A DNA stretch of 64,000 nt from Synanceia verrucosa (GCA_029721515.1 CM056552.1:15354001-15418000); one strand, 5' to 3'. Counted from the stretch's first letter, positions 38,406 to 49,835 are shown. Numbers and translations are program-made. The notes: generated from the sequence alone by a model not told the origin.

Positions 38406-40296
38406 GACACCTAAGAATCCGAGGTTAAGACTTGAGACTTGCTTGCTTGCACATGTGACTTTCTCCCACCCCTGCTATACTCACTGAATAAATAAATTAA
38501 AAATAGAAAAAATACAACATCATTTGAAAACTGACCCATGGACCCTCAGGATCTGATATTATGCTGTTTAGTGATGTATAGCAGAAGGAAAAGGCTGAAT
38601 GCATTAACCTTCATTTATCCATGGTAGGCTTGATGAGCAGGTCATCTTATGTTCGGAGATGTTGCATAAACCAAAATGCCTGGCAGGAAGGAAGAGCAAG
38701 AGACGCATCCAGCAGACTACCATCACTGTCTCTTCTTTCACGGCTTTTTTTTCTGAACTGCTAAAAGAGACAGCTTCTGTAACATATCACAGTTCATTAG
38801 CAGTGAGCCAGAACCATTTCATTTTCTCTCTTTTCAGTTGAGATTTATTCTTCTCCTCACAGCGGTCGGGATGATGTCCTGTCAGATTTTTACAGTCGCG
38901 CCATTGAACATGCTCTTTGGAAAGGACGTGCTCTATCTGTAGAGCAGTCCTCTCTGGCTTCACTCCCGCACTGTGGTGAGGGACGCCCGCACAATGCTTG
39001 CTGTGATGCAAATGTCCAAGTCCATGTCCAACTCTGTAGTCCCAGTGGTGCCCACAAGGCCTTCAGAGCAAGATATGCCACAGCTTAACACAGAATCACT
39101 GTCCGTCAAATCTCACACCATTAATTCAATGGAGGCTCCACAAATCTGCTAACTGTCAAGCTATCAACTCACTGTCCCTCCCTCATGTCTTATAGACCTC
39201 ATTTGCAGATAATAAGCCGTACAGGGGCAAAAGTGCACTTTTTAATTATCCAGAGGATTATGGGGTTTGAGTTGTTCCCAAATGCTAATACGTGGATGGC
39301 AGCAGTGCATCTTTGCATAAGGAGGAGAATATTACCCCTCCATTTGCCCTCTGTTGTTGATGGCTTACAGCTGATCTTTGCACACCTCATTTGACGGGAA
39401 AATAAGAGGCTGAAAAGCTCAGCTCGAGAGACCCGCGAGTGTAATGAAGTTCTGAGATCAGATTGGAGAGTAAATGGCAGAACTCACACAGTAAATGACA
39501 AAAATGAAACATGGAATCAATCAGGAATTAAATTTGAGTAAAAAAAAGACACTGATGAGAATGATTCGATGGTAGTGAGCCAAACTCATAAATGGAAACA
39601 TAGTATTGATCAAATTATTCTTTTAATTTAATATCATTGACTGTATTTTATTAGCACACAGGTGAAGTTTCATAATCTAACCCTGTCATATGGTTTCAAG
39701 AATCATTTGAAGGTTTTATTGGAAACTGTCTGGAAAAGAAAAAACAAAAATACTTAGCAGGTGACTGGATATGTCTATCTGTCAATCAAACTAACCAACA
39801 TGACATTAAGTGAACTGATGCTATGGCAGCATATTAGCATCTTCAGGAGCTGCCATTGTAGTTTAGAGCAAACAATTGTCTCGCTGTGACGCATCATGCT
39901 AAGTATCACACAGCTGAATCCATAGCTGCAGCAGCTCCACATGGGACACCGATGGGTTTGTTATATGGCGAGTCAGATACAACCCCGCCGATCGCTCCTT
40001 GTCCTCTGTCATAAAATGTGCCCAAAGTGGTGACACAGTGTTTGGTTTTGTAACAACATTTGCAGCTACTGTTGAATAAAATCAAGTCAACAGAGCAGCG
40101 TAAACAACTATGGACAGTACTGCATAAGAGGGGTGTCGGCTAGAAGCACTTTATATTGAAACTGAACACCTGTTTATGCAATGCTTCTGTCTTTTATGCT
40201 TGTGTATTATGTGTGTAAATATTCAATTTAATCATGAGAAGTACTGAAACATCAAAATAATTAATAATGATAAGAAAAAAAAAAACAACCCCCCTT
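38406..40296. other. No gene recognised
   Basis: Short frames near 38659-39394 lack domains. No repeats with supportable borders were seen. Confidence 0.4.
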
Positions 40297-40549
40297 AGGA
40301 TTAATGGACAGGCTCGCTGCTGAGCTGCAGTGTGAAAAGTTTTTTTTTTCTTCGTCTAGCTTTAAAAAAAGGATGTTACTAAATATTGCTCTTTATATTT
40401 CATATATTTCAAACATCATGTGCACTCCTGTAACTTCCTGTTACACTTCCTGTTGTTTTAGTATTATTTTAATATTGCGGTGATGACACTACAGTATGCA
40501 TCACATGAACGCGGTATTGCGGTGATGCGGTAATCATCCCAGCCCTATT
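40297..40549. mobile_element. Probable remnant of a hAT-like element (right end)
   Basis: Ends GCGGTAATCATCCCAGCCCTA at about 40529-40549 after repeated GCGGTATTGCGGTGATG, the mirror of TAGGGCTGGGA-type left ends. The left end was not located with confidence. Confidence 0.4.
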
Positions 40550-40608
40550 TATTGTGCTGCTTTCTCCTGTTCAAACCATTAACAACTACAGTATAATGAG
40601 CTTAAAGT

Positions 40609-40720
40609 GGTAGTGGCATCCAGTGGTGTGGTTGCAGACTGCCATCAACTGAGATCTCCCTCCTGTTTCAAGAGTTTGACATCTGTGGTTTACAGAGAAC
40701 TATGGTGGACTTCAGGTAAC
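40609..40720. repeat. Fragment of MITE family 3
   Basis: TTAAAGTGGTAGTGGCATCC followed by GTGGTGTGGTTGCAGACTGC resembles, from memory, the left part of the family 3 MITE. The in-window partner at 32275 is itself interrupted soon after its left end, so the match is only partly testable. Confidence 0.4.
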
Positions 40721-41770
40721 GTGATAATGTGAAAGACTTGAACACACACTCTGCATGATTCATATACCCAAAAGACCCATTAAAATACACCGACTATACA
40801 GGCAACAGTACGATAGCCACAGAAATACACTCACCACTCAACTTGGCCTGACCTTAAATTTGATGCTTTCCTGACCACGCACAAGGTAAAATATCAGTCT
40901 TTCAACAATCAACAACGTTCAGTAGGCCTATGCAGGGTTTCAAATCACCCACATGTTCTACATACACTCCCAAACCCCACAGTGGAGACTTATGTATTTT
41001 CTTCTCTTTAATTCTATATTTACTTCTTGGCTCGCTTAGCCACTACTTCGTCAGCGAATGTGGGAGACAAAATGATTGCCTCTATATTTCCTGAATTGAT
41101 TTCTTGCAGTTCTAATACAGTGGTCGGGCTGGCATTCAGGCACCCATGACAGGCCCCTGTACTGCAGCCTTTGCATTACAGCACAAAAACACACACAAAA
41201 TCTTAAAATCTTCTTCAGCTGTCAAGATCAAACATTAGCAATAAAAATAGAAATAAAGTTTGAGTTAAAATTACACTAAATTAACCTAATAACAAGGGTC
41301 AGCTCCAAGGAGATGATTCATGAGGTAGGAAATAAGAAAAAAAATCTCTGTTAAGTAGGGCTGTAAAGACATGAGTATCAAAAATGAAACTGCAATACTC
41401 AGAGCCACAAATCCATATTGCGGTATAAGAAAGCGGAATCGCGATATGCAAAAAATATTCTCATTATTTATTTGACATTAGTAGCCTATTTTAAAATACG
41501 TGGACCTGTCACTACCCGAGCCGTAACAAAAAGCTGATCTGAGCTGCTGAGTGGATCTTGACTCGTTTTGCACAAGCGCAGGCCTAAATCAGAAATCTAG
41601 TTATGATAATAAACAGTAACTGACTGCAAGGAAAACTTTACCCCCAAGGAAAACAACCGGGAATATGCAGGTAACCTGCTCCGCCATGTCGGCAGTAGAG
41701 CGCCCTGTTTAAACTAATACCAGGAACCTCGCCAGTTGCAGCTAAACGCTTATAAACGTTTCTCAGAGAT

Positions 41771-41945
41771 ATGGTGGATAGCTGTTGTGCTCCAGGATGC
41801 CAGAACAGCCGAGGACGAGCAAAGAGAAGATAATTTTACTGGATTACCAAAGATCCTGAACGAAGATGGATAACTGCCATAAAGCGAGCAGGAAGTGATC
41901 ATAAGTAAACTGAGCGGTGGGAACCAGCAGTGACCACTTTATCAG
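41771..41945 (+). pseudogene. Decayed THAP-domain exon inside a transposon
   Basis: THAP domains are C2CH zinc-binding DNA-binding modules used by P-like and some other transposases. The frame starts at ATG 41771 and reads MVDSCCAPGCQNSRGRAKRR then TAA. Past the stop the same frame continues FYWITKDPERRWITAIKRAG. This gives the paired cysteines (CCAPGC), the KDPERR motif and the conserved Trp. After a second TAA a one-base shift is needed to read SSDHF, where the family has CSDHF, so the third zinc ligand Cys is now Ser and the His is kept. A CAG/GTACAG donor-like site follows at 41945/41946, as expected for a first exon. It is broken by two stops and one frameshift. Confidence 0.75.
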
Positions 41946-42258
41946 GTACAGAATCCAACGTTTCCTAAACTTTATATCTGATTTATTTTACATGTTTTTA
42001 ATACGATTCCGAACCGTTGTACTTTCATTAAATGCACGTTAGGCCAAGGTATTATGGTGTGGATTTTGTGGTGCTTCCCGTTGCTCACACAGCAACAAAC
42101 AAACACAACGTTATAATGTTTGTCTGCAAAGTCGTTTCAGTCTTCCTTCAGATAAAATTCAACGCACGTTATGTCTGCTAATGTGCTGTTTGCATGTCTG
42201 TTCTTGTGATTACAGCAATGAACAGAGCATTGTGTGATTTCTAGTAATATGATTCACG

Positions 42259-42816
42259 TTAAAGGTAGCGTTGGCGATGTTGAAGAGCTAGCCAGATTTG
42301 AAAGATGCACTGCTACGAATCCCCCTCTAAGCTCCTCCTCCTCCAGTCAGCACTACGACCAATGCAGTCTTTTCTGCCTCCATCTTTCTCTTCTTTGGCT
42401 GTGCAGCCGGCCGAGCCGCCACGGGTAACGCTGGACTCTGTATTTTAGGCTGCTTTTTCTCTGCCATTGTAAACTGGTCTGGTATTCTCCAGCTACCGAA
42501 GTATTTCCAGAGAAGAGCGTGCTTGATATCTGCGGCCACAGCGAAGCGATGCGTGTGCCTGCGCGGAGTGGAGGGTAGAGTGGGGGCGCGGGGGGCAAGC
42601 GCAGGAGGAGACGAGAACACATCTGATTCGTACTTCATACTCGGACCGACGCTATTAATTGGTCAAAGTTTTTATAGTCCTGTGGCTGCCACAGATCTCA
42701 GATTCTTTTCACTTCACTTTCTGAATACATATTAAACTGATGACTATCGTGGAAGGACCATTTTATCCAACATAACAAAATGTGTCTCTAAAAATCATCG
42801 GCTACTATACCTTTAA
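42259..42816. mobile_element. TTAA-flanked MITE, family 2, copy B (nested)
   Basis: Begins TTAAAGGTAGCGTTGGCGAT and ends ATCGGCTACTATACCTTTAA, with TTAA on both borders. The interior matches copy A (GAAGAGCTAGCCAGATTTGAAAG; right-hand GTTTTTATAGTCCTGTGGCTGCC). It lies wholly inside the 41356-43342 element, so it inserted later. Frames at 42327-42638 (minus) and 42234-42428 (plus) are repeat sequence. Confidence 0.88.
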
Positions 42817-43350
42817 GCAAAGAGATTTTGAAACATCTACAACAACTACTAAACCTTTTCAAGAGTTGTAAAAAGTATCCTGGGGACATGATAAGGGTCA
42901 GAGATATTTATTCTTTAGTATTTACTTGTGCATATCATCACATCTTGTGATTTAAAAGGTGTAAATTGACTGCCGGCGTCACTCATTTTGATGCAGATTT
43001 TACTGCCAAAATGGCGATGTAAACAAACGAAGCCACGTGGGATCCGGAGCTCTGTAGCTGCAGCTTGACTGTTGCTGGATAACAGCTGACTGAAGACTAC
43101 TCTGGCTTACTGTTTACCTGAGACCATCAGTGACTGTAGTCACACATGATCTCATACTCTGATTATAAGATTGAACTCCTCGAGGAGCCAAATACCGTAT
43201 TCAAAGATGATGACATTTTTTTAGATTAATGTTTTAAATAAAATGCTTTTTCAATTTGAAAAAAATCATGGGGTGTGTCGAACCGTGGGTCAAAAATCAT
43301 GATACAAATCCAATCCTGAGTTGGTGCATCATTACAGCCCTACTGTTAAG

Positions 43351-44040
43351 CTGATGTTTTATTTTTCTGACTACTGTCAAATCTCTGTTTTTTATGTGTG
43401 TGTGTGTGTTTTCTTCAGTCCAGTTAGAAGTAATCGATATATACATGTTAAACTTAAAATATTGTTTCATCAGGTATGAGTGTGCTGTGCAGCCGTGCTA
43501 ACCGGATGTGCTGGTATTAGGGAAAATCATTTATGCTTCATTATTCTTCCACAACACTAAGCTTATGAAATGACATTTCCCATGTTAACTATCATTATAC
43601 TATTGATTTGTGTATTTTTCCCCAACACACTGGTATGTATGTTGTATTATGACAGCAGCAAGAAATGAATTATAGTGAATGTAAGTATTCAAGTCAACAG
43701 GCAAAACAATTATTTGCTACCCCATCACAGAACATCAGTGCAGCATCATGTCCAAACCAGCAATAATTCATAAATATTAATGATAACTTCCAGTGTGTAC
43801 ATTACCTGATCTGAAGTCACTATGACTACGACAGAGAAAATACAGAAAGGCCTCAAACACCTCAGTGCAGGTAAGACTTTCTCCATGTCTACTGCAGACC
43901 ACATGACTTTAGCCATCATTTTGCAGACACTTTTTGGAGCTCTTTGACATATATCCGTCATCAGTGAGCCAAGTTTTTCGCCAAAGCGTCCAGACACATT
44001 TCAGATATCTAACAGGCTAAATATTTGGATCTCTTTGGGG
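43351..44040. other. No gene recognised
   Basis: Contains a short TG run near 43396-43410. The minus frame 43746-43997 lacks a domain. Confidence 0.4.
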
Positions 44041-44046
44041 GCTACT

Positions 44047-44235
44047 GAGAGAGATGGTTGGCTGTAACTAAGCGGGTAAAGTGGTCATCCCTGAACCCCA
44101 GGGTCATGGGCTCAATACCCTGCTCCTACTGTACATGGTGACACGCTTAACCGCCAACTTGCTCCCTTTGTACAGCAGCCCACTGCTCTCTTACAGGGTG
44201 GGTTAAATACAGAGGACAAATTTCATGTATGCACT
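44047..44235 (+). mobile_element. SINE remnant, tRNA-derived head
   Basis: TGGCTGTAACTAAGCGGGT resembles a degraded polymerase III A box and GGGTCATGGGCTCAATACCC a degraded B box, spaced as in tRNA-derived SINEs. The body CGCTTAACCGCCAACTTGCTCCC resembles a conserved fish SINE segment that I recall. No poly-A or clear target duplication was seen. Confidence 0.6.
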
Positions 44236-44758
44236 TAAGTATATAAATCTAGCATGTAAATGCAAAAATAAGCAAAGAAATAAGCGTGAAAATTAGTATA
44301 AAAAAATTGTCTTACATACAAATACAAATATGTATATGGATTGAAATGGGTTAGTTTATGATGTACTGTCTCAACATAACACCAACAAGCATGATGAAGG
44401 CCGTCATGAGGAGACCTCATTAGGGACTCCTGGTGAGATCAGTAAAATTGTGTGAAAATGACAAGAAGACAGCAAGTCTGTGTCACTTAATATATCACCA
44501 CCCAGTGAGAACAGCAAGTCAGCCATTTTATAAAACAGAAAGTGTCTTGTGCCAGAGTTTTTGGCCATTTTGAGTCATTTTTTTAAGACCCACAGAATAT
44601 TTTGTACGATGTCTCTGAAAACACTGAACAGTTCAACATGAAAAAAAAACATCTGTTTTTACCTTGTTCCGTTTTTGTTTTATTTGGAGCAGAGTAGAGG
44701 CCACTTTCACCAAAATGCCACTTTTTGTCCAGATTCTGTTTTGCTCTCTAATCGCGAT

Positions 44759-44858
44759 CGTCTCCACTTCCTGCTTTGATTTCTGTGGCGTAACCTTCTC
44801 TTTATGTCCCGACTACAAATCCCAGAAGCTCCAATATTACTCACAGGCTGTGTGAGAG
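44759..44858. repeat. Interspersed repeat, copy 2 of 2
   Basis: Aligns with 10864-10962 (ACTTCCTGCTTTGATTTCTG, then CTCTTTATG and CCCAGAAGCTCC). Family unknown. Confidence 0.7.
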
Positions 44859-44890
44859 CACCCTCTTGTGCTGCCGAAAAAACACTTTGA

Positions 44891-44892
<2 letters not shown>

Positions 44893-44965
<73 letters not shown>

Positions 44966-45020
44966 ATATGTATACTGTATATCTATATCTATATACATAT
45001 ATATGTATATATATACATAT

Positions 45021-45080
<60 letters not shown>
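44893..45080. repeat. Large TA/TG/CA/TA palindromic microsatellite
   Basis: (TA)n, then (TG)n (about 44945-44964), a TATATC/ATATAC centre, (CA)n (about 45020-45035) and (TA)n. The left half is close to the reverse complement of the right half, giving a palindrome of nearly 190 bp. The Tyr/Ile-rich frames across both strands are artefacts. Confidence 0.95.
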
Positions 45081-45084
<4 letters not shown>

Positions 45085-46399
45085 TGAAGTAGATCATAAA
45101 CTTTTGCTTTGCAAAAAGCATGCTCCTCCTGCTGTCTACTCTCTATTAATGGGCACAAAAGACAGAAAGCCTTTCTTGTATGATTTTGCAGTTCTTAATG
45201 ACTTAACTTTTCATCTTCTTTTACTCTTCATGTTGTGTTCCCCGGTGGTGAAGTCTTCACTTTAATGGCCCCTTTGAACTTTCTCTTCTGGTGCAGAGGA
45301 GGTAACCACCACCCACACACTGAGCAGAATGACAGAAAAGACGAGAACTGGCTCCAGAGAAATGAAAGTTAAGAGCTGGAAGGTGAGAAAAAAAAAGAGA
45401 AATGTATGTTGTCCACTCGCATCGGTCTTAACTACTGCTGTCTGACCATGAACTTTTTCTTCAGAGCTAACTCCTTGTCTAACATGTTTTTTCCTCTTAG
45501 AGGGCCGGTGGGGTGACGACACCCTTTGAACCATTTAAGCACGACTTCATGACAAAAAAAATAAAAATTAAAAAAAAACATGCCATCTGTGTGTGAGAGG
45601 GAAGAGACGACATGCTGGATTGTCAGAGAGTGAGAGTGCATTAGACCTCTGGCGTCAACTGAGGCATCAATTAATGAGCAGCCTGGGAATGTGTCCATCC
45701 AGACACACTCTGCACCGGGAGCCGCAGGAGGCTGGGCCGGGGCCACAGACTACTGGGGGACATGAATAATTGAGGTCCCTGTTTTAAATGTTTAAATGAA
45801 TTAGGGCCATGGGAAGAGGTGTTAAGAGATGTACAAGAAGGAGGGAGGAACAAAAATATCTCCATTAGGTCTCTAATCACAAAGCAAAGAGGTGTTCTGT
45901 GCCAGTAATAAAACTTGCCATGTCACCATGTCATTAGTGGGAGGACAGTAAGTGCATGCATAATAATTGGCTTTGACAATTCTGTCCAGTGAGGGCAGCA
46001 CTTGTTTTGTCCACCAGGCAGGGATTTGGACAGATTTCTGTCAATGCACTAGCAGTGGGAAATGCTGGCCATATTTTGACACGTTTCAAATACATGCACA
46101 TGACTCAGCGTTTGGCACAAATTATGTGGAGCAGAGCAGCAAAATTCCATGAATAATCAGTGGTGATATTTGTTAAGTCGCAGTACTCGTGAAGCAATGT
46201 GGGTAGACGTAACAACAAGTAAGAAGACATCTTGTTTCCATCTGGTGACTTTTCATTCAGAAAAAAAGGGAAAAAAATAGTGTGCTCTTCTAATACTTTA
46301 TAGATCAGTTATACATCATTCCGAGGAACAAAGTTACCAGGTTGTGAAGCATCCACCATACTCCCCAAAAACCTACCCTTAAGTTTGTTTGTGCATCTT
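45081..46399. other. No gene recognised
   Basis: Overlapping minus frames at 45262-45880 show no domain. Nothing else could be supported. Confidence 0.4.
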
Positions 46400-46408
46400 A
46401 TTATGACC

Positions 46409-46953
46409 TAGCCTAGAAACCTAGACGCACGCTAGCAGCCAAAAATATTTTTGCCTAGCAGGATGGTCTAGTGGCCATCATAGGAGCTAATTCTGGCTCA
46501 GACAATCACAACGCTCTATCTGCATAGCAAGTTGTTGGGGCGGGCATAGCACGATGACTATAGGGCTGTGTGACACTGGAGACAGCAAAACAACCAAGAT
46601 GGCTGTGGCTAACGAACAGCGGTCGTTTGAATCGTCTCTGTCATTGATTGTTAGAGTTAGACTTGAGTTTTTTCTTTGAAAGTTGAGCAGAAAGAAGCTT
46701 TCAAGTCACTCATTTTAAAGAAGGATGTATTTGCTGTTTTGCCAACCGGCTACGGCAAAAGTCTAATATACCAGCTGGCTCCGCTGGTAGCGTCACATTT
46801 TCCGTTGCTCTGATTGGTCATAGCGCTAGCCTATTACATGCAGAGGCAGTTTGAACGACAATGGTTGATCCCACCCACAGGCTTCAACTCTGCCTGTGGT
46901 CTGCCCCCAGACTACAGTATACATTTCATGTTATAGTCTGGCTTGTCGGGCTA
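46409..46953 (+). mobile_element. 545-bp transposable element carrying a RecQ-like helicase fragment
   Basis: An exact 9-bp direct repeat ATTATGACC flanks the segment (46400-46408 and 46954-46962). The element begins TAGCCTAGAAACCTAGAC, and its end reads, as reverse complement, TAGCCCGACAAGCCAGAC, an imperfect inverted repeat. A 9-bp duplication is longer than the hAT 8 bp and would fit Mutator-like or Merlin-type elements, but the superfamily is unresolved. The interior includes a fragment with the Walker A motif of a RecQ-type helicase. No transposase was seen. Confidence 0.85.
46674..46803 (+). pseudogene. RecQ-like helicase fragment (Q-motif region plus Walker A)
   Basis: RecQ helicases are ATP-driven 3'-5' DNA unwinding enzymes. 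One open frame reads SLKVEQKEAFKSLILKKDVF and continues AVLPTGYGKSLIYQLAPLVA. It contains the FR/LK..Q.EA..S pattern typical of the RecQ N-terminus, then the GYGKS ATP-binding loop (motif I). Roughly 40 codons are present, whereas a RecQ core is about 350, and the frame runs into a stop soon after. Motifs Ia to VI are not seen. This is a captured or relic exon piece, not a functional helicase. Confidence 0.75.
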
Positions 46954-47145
46954 ATTATGACCCACATTTGAATTTTTTTTATTATTATCATTATAATTAT
47001 TTGTGGTTGTAGTGATTAGGATGGGAGTTAAGGAATTTCAACATAATTGCGTTGCGTAGTAATGGACTGGGTTCATGTTTACTTCCTGTCAGCTGATGCC
47101 ATTCAGAAAAAGAAATAACCTGGGATACTTTCGGAGCTTTTACGT

Positions 47146-47236
47146 TAGGCCTGCAACTAATGCTTATACTTATACTAACGCTCGATTAATCGGTCGATTA
47201 TTTTTTCAATTAATCGATAAATCGGATAATAAAAAA
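47146..47236. mobile_element. hAT-like element end fragment
   Basis: TTAGGCCTGCAACTAATGC followed by CGATTAATCGGTCGATTATT and TCAATTAATCGATAAATCGG resembles the ends of the hAT MITE at 49173-49802. It runs into a microsatellite at 47238, and the other end was not found. Confidence 0.55.
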
Positions 47237-47237
47237 A

Positions 47238-47307
47238 ACAATATATGTGTGTGTGTGTGTCTGTGTATACATATATGTATGTATGTATATATGTATGTAT
47301 ATATATA
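47238..47307. repeat. TG/TATG compound microsatellite
   Basis: ATATATG, (TG)n, then mixed TATGTATG and TATA units, followed directly by a perfect 16-bp palindrome TGATCACATGTGATCA at 47308-47323. Confidence 0.9.
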
Positions 47308-47324
47308 TGATCACATGTGATCAT

Positions 47325-47800
47325 GAGTGATCTGAAAGAGCTAGCAAGAGAGCTAGCAAGATTTGAAAGTAGCACCTCCTCTTAGCGTCCTCTAACTCCA
47401 TACTCTCCTCCCTCTCCCATCAGTGCTCCGTCCAAAGCTTCACCCCCCTTGAACAGTAGGATTCAGCAGGGAGAGGAGAGTCGTTATGCTACATCACCAC
47501 ATTGTAAAACGTCCCGTTCAAAGCCAATATATCAACATCATTTTGTCACCTTTATAATGCAGACAGTGATGACTATGGCTGTGAAATATGGTCAAAATAT
47601 CATATCCTATAACCTCTTCAATACAAGCGGCACTGACAACCAGTTTACAAGCATAGATAAGCTAGCATGAGCAAGTTAGCACTGAGCTAAAGGCCCAAAC
47701 ATACTCGGACACGGACAGTCACGGTCTCTGCTCCGCACTCAGCTCGTCACCCAGTAGAACAAAAAGTGTTTCTGAGCACAATCATGGATTGCAGCTTTAA
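47325..47800. mobile_element. MITE family 2, copy C (left-truncated)
   Basis: GAAAGAGCTAGCAAGAGAGC and GCAAGATTTGAAAGTAGCACC match copies A and B. The right end GGATTGCAGCTTTAA carries TTAA at 47797-47800. The left terminus is missing, replaced by the microsatellite/palindrome. Confidence 0.7.
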
Positions 47801-49164
47801 TAAATGATTTCAACAAATCTCAGTCACTCAATACGAAGATTTTTTTGGGTTTTTAACTACTTTCTTTGAGCATTCATTAATTTAGAGTGAAACATAATAC
47901 AAACAGAAACTTCATTTCACAAAAGGTTTTTGTTGAATGATTGAAAGGAGTGCCCTAAATGATTGTTCGGTCGAAAACATCCTGCTTTTCTCAAATTACG
48001 GGGTAAATGTGTAAGTATTGCATAAAGGCAGAGTATGTGACATGACAGCAGCTGATATTTGCACCAGCCAGTTGTCAGCAGGACACAGCGAGTAAACAAA
48101 GCCTCCTGATTGGCAGTCGTTCTGCTCCACAGCATCCAGCAAACATGGCTCAAATTGGATGCAAAAACAGCACACTTAGATTTCAATTTCTCCTCCCAGA
48201 TGGGAGCGCCACGCACATTGCTTGTGATTCATCTCCAGCACCTGAAACTGGGGAGTGAAGAGTGATCAAATTTACACACTCCCAAAAAAGGCTACAAGCA
48301 TGCTGAGCGCTCTGGGCTCGCACTGGTGTTTGAGACAGGCAGGCAACCAACAAAATGAGATAAGAGGTGGTATCAGGCTCCGTAGACGTGGGCGGCTTCC
48401 TCCGAGCTGCCAGTGCATCACTGCTTCACCTCTCTCTCTTTCATTTTCTCCTTAATTCTCACCCTCTCTCACGCCGAAGTCCAAAGCCCAAGAGAAATTA
48501 GTCACCCTGCACACCACGGAGAGGGAGCTTGTTGTGCGTTTGATCGTGTGAGTGTGTGTTTGAAGGGAAGAGAGACGGCAAGCAAGACGAAAGAGAACAG
48601 GGAGGAGAGAGAGGGCAAAATTGTTTTCCATCCTCAGGCTTATAATTCTGCTTTATATCTGAAAATTGATGCTGGGCTGAAAAAAACAGAACATCAATCT
48701 GAGCATCAGTAGTAACAGGAAAAGCCTCGCTGTGATGTGTGGATACAGCAGCAGCCACAAGAAGAAGGACTGGAAATGATAAGGGAATCTACAAGACATG
48801 GTCACACAGACCCACAGAGGGCTTGAGCAGGAGCACTTCCTTTGTGACGACGACAGAAAAATGTCCCGTTACAACTGTTGGGTTTCCTGGTCGTCTTTAT
48901 GATGTGTTTTGTTAAACAGGGCTTTTCTTCCTAGAAACTACTTAACATTACACCAAACCATACCAAACAATTCAAGAACAAACATTTGAAGGAGTCTGAA
49001 TGAGAGAAAAATCCAGCTTCAGCCAAAATACAAAATGAAACTATGGTCTGCTGCCTAGTGAAGTTATCGTGTCCCATGACACAACAGAGTGAAAAGTCTG
49101 TCGATCAATAAAGATCCACTGTTGGCAACCTGCAACAATCCAGATGTGGAAATTGGAAAACTGC
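47801..49164. other. No gene recognised
   Basis: Frames at 47917-48216 (minus) and 48413-48712 (plus) have no recognisable domain. No element ends were seen. Confidence 0.4.
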
Positions 49165-49172
49165 ATAGCAGC

Positions 49173-49802
49173 TAGGGCTGCAACAACAAATAAATCGATA
49201 AAATCAACACAAATCGACCATTAAATGTGTTGGCAATGAATTTAATCATCGATTTGTTGTGTCACGTGATTAATATGCCAGTCACTGCTACTTCATGGAG
49301 CTCGCTGAGTTGAGCTGACGGATGCACACTGCTATAAAACACCACAGAAGAAGAGAGCAGAGCCTGTGTTTTTTTTAATCCATGATAGGCTGCTTGATGG
49401 AAATACAGCATGTACAACACGACAAGCTGCAGTCTTGACAGATGGTATCCTCGACATGCTCTTCACCTCTATCGATGGTTGAAGATGACAACTTCACTAC
49501 AGTGATCCACACCTTGAAAACTGGTTACACTCTTCCCTCAAGGACCCATTTTATGAGCTATTTGACATCAACATTTACTTTTTGTTTTTTTTAATTATTC
49601 ATAATTTATTACTTTAAGAGCTATGGGATGTCCATGCAGCAACCTGTGATTTGTGCACTTTTTTGCACTTTCAATTTGAGATAAGGTTTAATTAAATATT
49701 TGATTATATCATTAATCACTGATCAATTTATCATTAATCAATTTTTGATTAATCAAAAAATAATTGAATCGATTATTAAAATAATTGTTATTTGCAGCCC
49801 TA
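49173..49802. mobile_element. hAT-type MITE with perfect 8-bp target duplication
   Basis: Begins TAGGGCTGCAACAAC and ends GTTATTTGCAGCCCTA, an inverted repeat. The octamer ATAGCAGC flanks it exactly at 49165-49172 and 49803-49810. Sub-terminal regions are rich in AATCGAT/ATTAATC. At 630 bp with no coding capacity it is non-autonomous. The perfect duplication implies a relatively recent insertion. Confidence 0.93.
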
Positions 49803-49835
49803 ATAGCAGCATTATGAAACATAATGCCATAATGT

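Larger units (their letters stand above)
41356..43342 (+). mobile_element. 2-kb non-autonomous element with 8-bp TSD and THAP exon remnant
   Basis: Ends TAGGGCTGTAA and TTACAGCCCTA are inverted repeats, and the flanking octamer CTGTTAAG is perfect on both sides (41348-41355 and 43343-43350). An 8-bp duplication and TAGGG ends fit hAT; a THAP domain and an 8-bp duplication would also fit P-like elements. The interior holds a decayed THAP-domain exon (41771-41945) and a later insertion of MITE family 2 copy B (42259-42816). No catalytic domain was seen, so it is probably an internally deleted derivative of an autonomous element. Confidence 0.88.

Noticed and set aside
42327..42638. 103-codon minus-strand frame, Pro/Ala-rich, ending in Lys-Lys-Arg-Lys
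   Set aside because: It lies entirely inside MITE family 2 copy B and is not kept open in copies A or C.
44060..44130. tRNA gene
   Set aside because: The A- and B-box-like sequences are degraded, no cloverleaf could be drawn, and the downstream body matches a SINE rather than a tRNA 3' end.
44837..45158. Frames of alternating Tyr-Ile and Val-Cys on both strands
   Set aside because: They are direct translations of the TA/TG/CA microsatellite.
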